Below are positions 57,981 to 64,000 of a stretch of 64,000 nucleotides of DNA, piece after piece. Made by a program: the position numbers and the translations under genes. Positions within the stretch are counted from its first letter, which is position 1, and the number at the start of each line of letters is the position of its first letter. Below the pieces are notes generated by a model that worked only from the letters and a program-made list of their open reading frames with translations, was not told where the DNA came from and ran no database searches. The stretch lies in contig JACTMJ010000024.1 of the NCBI GenBank assembly GCA_014584705.1, positions 186,001 through 250,000 of the forward strand, written 5' to 3'. Source of the DNA: Acidobacteriota bacterium. Its GTDB lineage: Bacteria; Acidobacteriota; Terriglobia; Bryobacterales; Bryobacteraceae.

Positions 57981-58667
57981 ATGAAAATCTCCGAGATCTT
58001 CTACTCCCTCCAGGGCGAGGGTTCTCTCGTCGGCGTCCCAAGCGTCTTCGTTCGCACCAGCGGGTGCAACCTTCGCTGCGTCTGGTGCGATACGCCGTAT
58101 TCTTCCTGGTCGCCGGAAGGCTCGGAAATGAGCGTTGCCGATATCCTCGCCGAAGTCCGCCGCTACTCCTCCGCGCGCCATGTCGTCGTCACGGGCGGCG
58201 AGCCCATGATCGCACCCGGCATCGTCGCGCTTACGGAACAGCTCTCCGCGCGCCGCTATCACATCACGATGGAGACGGCCGGAACAGTCTTTGAGCCGGT
58301 CCAGTGCCATCTGATGTCCATCAGCCCGAAGCTCTCGAACTCCACGCCCCACCACCGGGACGAAGGGCGGTGGGCCGCGCAGCACGACCGTCTCCGCATC
58401 CAGACCGAGGTCCTGAAAGACCTCTGCGCTACCTACCCGCATCAGTTAAAGTTCGTCGTGATGAATTCTTCGGATCTTGATGAAATAACCGAACTTCTTG
58501 ATATACTCAAGTCCCCGGTTGATTCTGTCATTCTGATGCCCGAAGGGCGCGATTCCGCTGCTTTGCGAGAGCGCTCCCTTTGGCTTGTCGAAGTCTGCAA
58601 GGAACGCGGGTACCGCTTCAGTCCCCGTTTGCACGTCGATCTCTGGGGAGACCGACGGGGCGTCTGA
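57981..58667 (+). CDS. queE: 7-carboxy-7-deazaguanine synthase (radical SAM)
   Basis: Radical-SAM enzyme of 228 residues that makes the substrate of QueC by ring contraction of carboxytetrahydropterin. The family opening ISEIFYSLQGEGSLVG precedes the 4Fe-4S motif SGCNLRCVWCDTPYS, with the CxxxCxxC cysteines. SAM-binding glycines follow in VVVTGGEPM. The C-terminal SPRLHVDLWGD is typical. Start at 57981 overlaps no neighbour and has AGAAGG upstream. queD and queF are not in the window. Confidence 0.94.
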   Translation: MKISEIFYSLQGEGSLVGVPSVFVRTSGCNLRCVWCDTPYSSWSPEGSEMSVADILAEVRRYSSARHVVVTGGEPMIAPGIVALTEQLSARRYHITMETAGTVFEPVQCHLMSISPKLSNSTPHHRDEGRWAAQHDRLRIQTEVLKDLCATYPHQLKFVVMNSSDLDEITELLDILKSPVDSVILMPEGRDSAALRERSLWLVEVCKERGYRFSPRLHVDLWGDRRGV

Positions 58668-58771
58668 CGCGAATTCCGCAAACATTTCGCTTCCCGATGC
58701 GTAAGGAACAATTGGAGGCGGCCGCGTTGGATTCTCCGGCGTGAGAAGCAACGCTCGATGAAGGAGCACGG

Positions 58772-59779
58772 ATGCAAGCATTTTTGCCCAGCATCAATCA
58801 CGTATTGAGCGCGATCCCGTTCTTCGCAACCGCGTTCCTGTTGGCGTTCGGGGCGCGCTGGCTCTTCGCCAGAACCACTCGCTACTGCATCGATGAAGAA
58901 CTTACTGAGCGCGATAATCCTGCCTTCGGCATCGCCTTCGCGGGCTACATGGTGGGCGTGGCCATCGCGCTTTCCGGCGCTCTATCCCCTGGGGAAGGGG
59001 AGGCGCTCCTCGGCGAAGTCCTGACGATTGCCCTATACGGCGTCCTCACTGCGGCGTTGATGCGCCTGAGCCTCTGGATCAACGACAAAGCGATTCTCTA
59101 TCGCTTCTCCATCGACAAGGAACTTGTCCGGGACCACAATTCCGGCACCGGTTTCGTCGTCGCCGGCTCCAGCATCGCCACCGGATTCATGCTGCGCGGA
59201 GTGCTCAGCGGTTACAGCGCATCGCTCCTGCTTGGGCTTCGCGACGTCGTCATTTACTTCCTCGTCGGTCAGTTGATTCTGGTTGCGGGCGGATGGGTGT
59301 ACACGCGCTTTGCGGGTTACGACGTGCACGAGGAGATTGGCGACAAGGACAACGTCGCCGCGGGCATCAGCTTAGGAGGCTATCTCGCCGCGCTCGGCTA
59401 CATTGCCAGCGTTGCCCTCACGGGCGCCAGCGGACAATGGGTGGAGGAAACCATTACGAGCCTGGTGCTCGCCGCCTTCGGCATCATCCTGCTTGTCACG
59501 GCGCGCGTGGTGGCCGATGTCTTTCTGCTCCCCAAGTCTCCTTTGGCGAAAGAAGTGGCCGTTGATCGTAATGTGGCCGCGGGAGCGGTAGCGGCCGCTG
59601 CGTTTTTGCTTGTGGCCGTACTCTTCGCCGCCAGCGTCCATTCTGGCCAGGATTCATCCCTCGCCGCGAGCGCACCCCCAAGCTCCGAAAGCATCTCCGG
59701 AAGCGCTGCCTTATCCCCGGCGGGAAAAGACGCGGAGAGCGTGGAGCACCCCAGCGCCTTCGCGGGGGAGGCACGATGA
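58772..59779 (+). CDS. DUF350 (YjfL-like) membrane protein with four internal repeats
   Basis: Polytopic protein of 335 residues, much longer than the usual 130-140. Four copies of a motif of the form E-hydrophobic-three-or-four-residues-N-three-residues-G are visible: EELTERDNPAFG (42-53), KELVRDHNSGTG (116-127), EEIGDKDNVAAG (187-198) and KEVAVDRNVAAG (260-271). They are 71-74 residues apart, each between helices, giving about eight helices in total. The C-terminal 45 residues are Ser/Ala-rich. AAGGAG precedes the ATG. It opens a four-gene unit with YjfK-, YjfI- and YjfJ-like genes. Function of DUF350 is unknown. Confidence 0.82.
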   Translation: MQAFLPSINHVLSAIPFFATAFLLAFGARWLFARTTRYCIDEELTERDNPAFGIAFAGYMVGVAIALSGALSPGEGEALLGEVLTIALYGVLTAALMRLSLWINDKAILYRFSIDKELVRDHNSGTGFVVAGSSIATGFMLRGVLSGYSASLLLGLRDVVIYFLVGQLILVAGGWVYTRFAGYDVHEEIGDKDNVAAGISLGGYLAALGYIASVALTGASGQWVEETITSLVLAAFGIILLVTARVVADVFLLPKSPLAKEVAVDRNVAAGAVAAAAFLLVAVLFAASVHSGQDSSLAASAPPSSESISGSAALSPAGKDAESVEHPSAFAGEAR

Positions 59780-61434
59780 GGAACGCTCTCAACCGGATGT
59801 GGCACCGGGCACTGCAGGTCGTCATGGCGGGCGCGCACTCGTTCGCCGCGGGTCTTACGTTCCGCCTTGGCGTCTGCCGCAAGCCGGCCCTTGCGAAGCG
59901 AGCCGGCGTCTGGGCACTGCTCGTCACGCTGGTGTTTCTGCTGCTTCCCCAGGATCTCTGGGCACGTCGCGGCGGCCGGGTTTCCTTTGGGCGGTCTTCC
60001 AGTTTCTCGCGCCCCAGCAGCCGGAGCTTCCCAAGCCGAGCCAACTCCTGGGGCAGTTCACGGCCCACGACGGTAACTCCGCGCATGGGCTCGCGCGGTG
60101 AGTCACGGCCGGCCACGAGTCGCGCCTATGGAGTGGATCAATCCGTGCTGAACCGGGCGCGCGCCCAGGGAACCGTCTTCCAGTCAAGGGGCGACGCCCA
60201 GCGGGCCTTTGAACGCGACAACGCCAACAAGTTCCCCAGCACCTTTTCGAGGGAACCGGCCAACCGGCCCGCCTACATTCCATCCACCACCACGGTCGAC
60301 GGCCAGCAATTTGATGTGCGTTATAACAGCCAGCAAGGCGGGTATGGCTATATGCGGAACGGCGCCTGGGTGGGCTACAACGCCCTGCGCGACATGGCTA
60401 TCCTCAGCATGCTGATGCGCCAGAACAGCTACGTTTACCCCACGAGTTCCCAATCCGCAAACGGCACCTTCAATGCGGGGGGAGGCAGTGCGTCCGGGGG
60501 TTGGTTCTCCGGATCCGGAAGCGGCCTCCTAATCCTGCTGTTGATTATTGGCGCCTGGGCGATGATCCCGCGGCGCCGCGGAGCCCGCCAATACTATCAC
60601 GGCGTGCCACCCCCATCCGCGCCAGGAGCGGGAGGCTGGCCGCCTCCGGACGCGCCGCCGTCACTCCAGAAAGTTTCGCCAAGGGAGAAGTCCATGGGCT
60701 CCACATTTAACCTGCGTTCCGCCTCATTCTGGCAATCGCTGCGTCCAGGCAGCACCATCATCCTGAAGGACGAGCAAACACTCGCCGACATGATCTCGAG
60801 TGGAGAAACGCTGGCCGAGGGCAGAGATTACAACCTGGAGGAAGTGTGGCGGATCAAGGAATCACGCGGCGTCGCGGAATGGCAGTTCTTCCGGATCCGT
60901 TCCCTTCACGACGAAGACGCCGTTTGGCTGCTCATCAAGAGCGCCGGCGGCGACACCGGCCAGGGTGACGATCTCAGCGCTGGGGTTTATTTCGAAGCCG
61001 ACGGATTCACGCCCGGCAACCGAGAGGATCTGCTCAATCAGGAACTCTACTGGGTCTTCGCCGAGCCGCCGGACACCTCGAACTACAAACTGCTCGATCT
61101 TGAATTCGCGCCGCAATTGAACTTCAATGTGGATGTAAATGGCAATGCGCGGGAAGCGGAATTCGGGAAAAACGGCAACCTCGAATTCCACGGCAAGGCC
61201 ACGGCGGACCCCTCCCCGAGCGACGTATCCTTCGCGGATAGCAGCTCGATGCTAGGGACGGTTGCGGAATATCTCACGGCGATGCGCGTCCCCAACCCGA
61301 AGGTAATATTCTTCGAAGTGGGTGCGCCGAATCCGAAAGGCGGATTGATTCGGATGATCCAGGGCGCGGATATTGGTCTTGGGGACATCGAAGTGCTCCC
61401 TCTCGATGACGCGGGCAGCGGTCCTGTCACCTAG
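59776..61434 (+). CDS. Membrane-anchored YjfK-like protein (DUF2491/DUF4178 type)
   Basis: Protein of 552 residues whose ATG overlaps the DUF350 stop. Residues 44-58 form a first hydrophobic segment. An Arg/Ser-rich low-complexity stretch follows (64-110, SFGRSSSFSRPSSRSF), then a small region with DGQQFDVRYNSQQGGYGYMRNGAW. A Gly/Ser linker leads to a second helix (250-264). A proline-rich joint precedes a C-terminal domain (305-552) with TLAEGRDYNLEEVWRIKESRG and a long beta-rich region. The C-terminal domain and the neighbours match a YjfK-type role, but the family call rests partly on gene order. The two-helix N-terminal half is not part of E. coli YjfK. Confidence 0.6.
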   Translation: MRNALNRMWHRALQVVMAGAHSFAAGLTFRLGVCRKPALAKRAGVWALLVTLVFLLLPQDLWARRGGRVSFGRSSSFSRPSSRSFPSRANSWGSSRPTTVTPRMGSRGESRPATSRAYGVDQSVLNRARAQGTVFQSRGDAQRAFERDNANKFPSTFSREPANRPAYIPSTTTVDGQQFDVRYNSQQGGYGYMRNGAWVGYNALRDMAILSMLMRQNSYVYPTSSQSANGTFNAGGGSASGGWFSGSGSGLLILLLIIGAWAMIPRRRGARQYYHGVPPPSAPGAGGWPPPDAPPSLQKVSPREKSMGSTFNLRSASFWQSLRPGSTIILKDEQTLADMISSGETLAEGRDYNLEEVWRIKESRGVAEWQFFRIRSLHDEDAVWLLIKSAGGDTGQGDDLSAGVYFEADGFTPGNREDLLNQELYWVFAEPPDTSNYKLLDLEFAPQLNFNVDVNGNAREAEFGKNGNLEFHGKATADPSPSDVSFADSSSMLGTVAEYLTAMRVPNPKVIFFEVGAPNPKGGLIRMIQGADIGLGDIEVLPLDDAGSGPVT

Positions 61435-61538
61435 GAGTTCCGCCCGGTTTTTCCGGAATCCGGTCCGGCATGCACATTTTTAACTCGCGGTGGCCAAGGT
61501 TTCCCATTGGCCCTCGTAACTGGATTATGGAGACAGCA

Positions 61539-61988
61539 ATGACGACAAGTGAAAACCTCTCCAGCCTGGCGGAAATGGCCGAGGTGCTGGAAGATAGCGG
61601 CTACGAAGTGGCACAGGGCGATAACTTCCTGGCCGTCAAAGTTCCGCACGGCGATAAGGCCCCGGCCCACGCCTTGCTGACCATCGATGAGATTCGCGGC
61701 AAGCTGATGATTTCATCCCGAGTGGCTCGCTATGGCGATATTGCCGAGAGCCGCCTCTCGGCTTTTCAGGCCGCTCTGCTCGATGCGAACACGCGTATCG
61801 ATCCCTTCGCGTTCGCCACACTGACTGACCGGGATGATCCGGATCTCGATTCTCCCGACGAGTGGCTTGTCATGTTGATTGAGAGTATCAGCCTCGGCGA
61901 TCTCTCGGCGCACGAACTGCGCACTGCCATGGCGGACCTCGCCAACGCACTGCCGGCCGCGGACGAGATTCTGGCGGCCGTCGCGTAA
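61539..61988 (+). CDS. YjfI-like protein (DUF2170)
   Basis: Soluble acidic protein of 149 residues. Start at 61539 is favoured by GGAG upstream; an ATG at 61527 has none. The fold-level pattern of DUF2170 is visible: LAEMAEVLEDSGYEV, FLAVKVPHGD, MISSRVARYGDIAESRLSAFQAALLDAN and a C-terminal helix region. In enterobacteria yjfI sits next to the PspA-like yjfJ, as here. The role is unknown. Confidence 0.72.
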   Translation: MTTSENLSSLAEMAEVLEDSGYEVAQGDNFLAVKVPHGDKAPAHALLTIDEIRGKLMISSRVARYGDIAESRLSAFQAALLDANTRIDPFAFATLTDRDDPDLDSPDEWLVMLIESISLGDLSAHELRTAMADLANALPAADEILAAVA

Positions 61989-62054
61989 CCATCCGAACAC
62001 GGCACAGCAGGCAATGAATCCATTAACCAACCGGAAGCGAGAAAGACTAAGACC

Positions 62055-62783
62055 ATGGAATTCTTGAAAGAACTCTGGAAGAAGCTGCGGCGCAAGGATA
62101 AGGATGCTGCGGAAAACATTCGGGATTACGTAAGCGATGCCAGGGAGGCGATCGAGAATCGCAAGCGCGAGATCGTCGACTTCCGCAACAAGGTGGCCGA
62201 AGTGAACCAGGCCAAGCGCGTGCTGGAACGGCAACTCAGCGATACGGACGGCGAAATCGCGAAGTGGAACTCCACGCTGGAGAATATCCGCAACGCCGCT
62301 CTCGATGTGGAAGCGAAGAAAGAGAAGGGCGCGCCAGTCATGGCCGCGCGCAACTCGGCCGCGGAACGTGCTGAAGGCCTGCGCTCCTCGATCAAAGCGC
62401 AGGAAGAAATGCTGGTACAACTCCGCAAGCAACTGATGGAAGCACAAAGCGATCTGGCCGAGCGCGAACAGAAACTCGTTACCCTCGCTGCCCGCCAGCA
62501 GGCCGTGAAGATCCGGCAAGGGCTGAATGATGCCGCCGCCGCCTTCTCCACCGGCAAGGGAACCCTCTCCGCCGTGGACGAACTCGAGCGCAAGGTGATT
62601 TCCGCCGAAGACCGCGAGGCCGCGATCGGTGAAGAGATTTCCCTCACCAAGCCCGGCTCGGAAGCGGCCGCCATCGCCGCGGAGTTTGACCCGAAGCGTT
62701 TGAAGGTTCAGGACGACCTCGACGCCTACTTCGGGAGCCCCGCCGCATTGCCCGCTCCGAAGGATGTGACCCCGGCCTCATAG
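62055..62783 (+). CDS. PspA/IM30-family (YjfJ-like) membrane-remodelling protein
   Basis: Almost wholly alpha-helical protein of 242 residues. An amphipathic N-terminal helix (MEFLKELWKKLRRKDKD) can insert into membranes, and long coiled coils follow from about 25 to 180 (ENRKREIVDFRNKVAEVNQA and QEEMLVQLRKQLMEAQSDL). The PspA/Vipp1 family is related to ESCRT-III and stabilises stressed inner membranes by forming rings or rods. No PspF, PspB or PspC gene is nearby, so the regulation is not the E. coli type. Last gene of the island; a strong hairpin follows. Confidence 0.82.
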   Translation: MEFLKELWKKLRRKDKDAAENIRDYVSDAREAIENRKREIVDFRNKVAEVNQAKRVLERQLSDTDGEIAKWNSTLENIRNAALDVEAKKEKGAPVMAARNSAAERAEGLRSSIKAQEEMLVQLRKQLMEAQSDLAEREQKLVTLAARQQAVKIRQGLNDAAAAFSTGKGTLSAVDELERKVISAEDREAAIGEEISLTKPGSEAAAIAAEFDPKRLKVQDDLDAYFGSPAALPAPKDVTPAS

Positions 62784-62832
62784 CGCGGGGATCGCTCTCC
62801 GGCGGGGACATTCGCCGTGTGCGGATCGGGAG

Positions 62833-62874
62833 AAGGGCGGGTGCGTGACCGGCATTGGTCACGCACCCGCCCTT
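62833..62874 (+). terminator. Strong hairpin terminator after the PspA island
   Basis: A perfect 18-bp GC-rich stem (62833-62850 with 62857-62874) around a 6-base loop, followed by CCACTTTCCTCTCT. It lies 50 bases after the pspA-like stop and ends the four-gene unit. The tail is pyrimidine-rich but has few consecutive Ts. Confidence 0.7.
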
Positions 62875-62952
62875 TCCACTTTCCTCTCTATACCGCAATG
62901 CGCGGCCCTCGCCGCTTGTCCGCGAACGCTCCGGTATGCGAACCTGCCAACA

Positions 62953-63345
62953 ATGGCAAAATCATTGGAACGCATCACCCCGGCGGGCCTTTCCGCCCCC
63001 AAAGCCCCGTATTCGTACGCAGTTCGCGCCGGAGACTTCATCTACGTCTCCGGTCAGGCGCCCATCAATTTGGACACCAACGAATTCGAGTTGGGCACAA
63101 TTGAGCAGGAAACACGGCTGGTCTTCCGGAACGTGGAGCGCATCCTGGCCGCCTGTGGCTGCACCTTGCACGACGTCGCGAAATGCAACGTGTACCTGCG
63201 GGACGCCGAGCGCGATTTTGCGGCCATGAACGCCGTTTACGTGGAGTTCTTCTCCGACGTTCGCCCCGCGCGTACGACAGTGGGCACGTCCTTCGGCGCA
63301 CCCGGAATGAAAATTGAAGTGGACGTTGTGGCCTATAAGCCGTAG
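62953..63345 (+). CDS. ridA: RidA-family enamine/imine deaminase
   Basis: Cytoplasmic trimeric protein of 130 residues that hydrolyses reactive enamine intermediates from PLP enzymes. Start at 62953 gives the normal length; the frame before it runs through the hairpin. Key features are SYAVRAGDFIYVSGQAPI near 21-38, the nucleotide-like pocket VRNVERIL and the catalytic Arg107 in SDVRPARTTVG, with GMKIEVDVVA at the end. Confidence 0.92.
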   Translation: MAKSLERITPAGLSAPKAPYSYAVRAGDFIYVSGQAPINLDTNEFELGTIEQETRLVFRNVERILAACGCTLHDVAKCNVYLRDAERDFAAMNAVYVEFFSDVRPARTTVGTSFGAPGMKIEVDVVAYKP

Positions 63346-63387
63346 CCGGACGATCCCGCTCTCGTCGCCGCGCACACCCGAATCGAA

Positions 63388-64000
63388 CTAGCGGGGCGCT
63401 CCGAGCCTCTCCCGCAGCGCCGCGAACGAACGCTCCGGCGGGTCGTCCCCTCGCACCACCAACTGCGCGAATCGGCGCGTAGGTGCGACATATTGCGCGA
63501 ACATCGGCCGCACCGTAGCGTCATATTGCTCCCTCACGCTCAGCGGAGTGCGCCCGCGTTCGGCCACGTCGCGCGCCGTTCGTCGCTCCAGGCAGCCAGC
63601 GTCGGGAAAATCGATAAACACGCCCGCGCTGACCATCTCGCGCACCGCCTCGTCGTAGAGCGCGAAGATTCCCTCGAGCACCAGGAACTCCCGCGCCTCA
63701 ATCCGTCTCACCCGGTCCGTCCGGGTGTGCGTGGAGAAGTCATACACCGGCACATCCACACTATTCCCGCTTCGCAATGCCGCAAGTTGCGTTCGCAGCA
63801 GCATCCAATCAAGAGAAGCCGGATCATCAAAATTCCAACACGCGCGCTCTTGCGGCGGCAGGTGGGAGAGATCGAGGTAGTAGGCGTCGAGCGAAAGAAC
63901 GGGCGCTCCTAGCTGCGCTGCCATATAGCCGGAAAGATACGTCTTCCCGGATCCGGATGCACCTGCAACCGCGATGATCGTCGTCGCCGTCCTGCCCGCA
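63388..64000 (-). CDS. Uridine-kinase-like P-loop kinase, N-terminus cut by window edge
   Basis: Frame open to the window edge; at least 203 residues. The Walker A motif GASGSGKT is complete 12 residues from the edge, so little is missing. Then come LSLDAYYLDLSHLPP, NFDDPASLDW and the uridine-kinase mid-region VYDFSTHTRTDRVRRIEAREFLVLEGIFALYD. Lid-type arginines lie in RRTARDVAERGRTP. It phosphorylates a nucleoside or related alcohol; uridine or cytidine is likely, phosphoribulose is possible. Confidence 0.85.
   Translation of the reverse strand, partial: AGRTATTIIAVAGASGSGKTYLSGYMAAQLGAPVLSLDAYYLDLSHLPPQERACWNFDDPASLDWMLLRTQLAALRSGNSVDVPVYDFSTHTRTDRVRRIEAREFLVLEGIFALYDEAVREMVSAGVFIDFPDAGCLERRTARDVAERGRTPLSVREQYDATVRPMFAQYVAPTRRFAQLVVRGDDPPERSFAALRERLGAPR

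Overview
The window looks like chromosomal DNA of a GC-rich, aerobic, polymer-degrading Gram-negative heterotroph, most likely an Acidobacteriota of the Solibacter/Bryobacter type. This is inferred from gene content, not from a marker gene. The clues are an Oar-like TonB receptor with an N-terminal carboxypeptidase-regulatory-like domain, an alternative complex III (ACIII) operon joined to a caa3-type oxidase, many Tat-exported Gfo/Idh oxidoreductases and TIM-barrel sugar epimerases, a DUF1080 protein and two GH109-like proteins. Genes are densely packed and often overlap by 1-8 bases. I saw no rRNA, tRNA, transposase, prophage or CRISPR array.

Layout. 1-5043 (-): truncated TonB-dependent receptor, then a four-carbon-acid kinase (DUF1537) overlapping a PdxA-family dehydrogenase. 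5116-11048 (-): cobalamin-dependent methionine synthase and a two-lobed secreted alpha/beta hydrolase. 11107-12279 (+): SLAC1/TehA-type transporter. 12282-23791 (-): respiratory operon actABCDEF - small membrane protein - coxB - coxA - coxC - coxD, a quinol-to-oxygen electron path. 23970-26134 (-): exported sugar epimerase and Gfo/Idh oxidoreductase.

26664-30589 (+): secreted transglutaminase-like protein and secreted esterase. 30586-37289 (-): six genes in one direction (ROK regulator, APC permease, M20 amidohydrolase, DUF1080 protein, epimerase, Gfo/Idh), apparently one catabolic operon. 37501-40201 (+): stand-alone ACT protein, second secreted transglutaminase-like protein and a small papain-like peptidase. 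40216-53459: gamma-glutamyltransferase, TrmH-type RNA methyltransferase, GT39-like glycosyltransferase, CocE/NonD hydrolase, PhoPQ-activated-pathogenicity-related protein, one classical Gfo/Idh, two GH109-like proteins, a DUF2490 protein and an SDR dehydrogenase.

53585-64000: adenosine-specific kinase, metY behind a leader with a perfect 12-bp hairpin, a lepB cluster with two small membrane proteins, queC-queE for preQ0 synthesis, a four-gene PspA/YjfIJKL-like membrane island (58772-62783), a RidA protein and the 3' part of a uridine-kinase-like gene.

Three themes stand out. First, redox-type sugar chemistry: five Gfo/Idh-fold proteins, two epimerases and a DUF1080 protein, mostly carrying export signals. 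Second, secreted cysteine-triad and serine hydrolases in coupled pairs. Third, the PspA-centred island, which has an unusual four-repeat DUF350 protein and a membrane-anchored YjfK-like protein; it is the best candidate here for a poorly described system.
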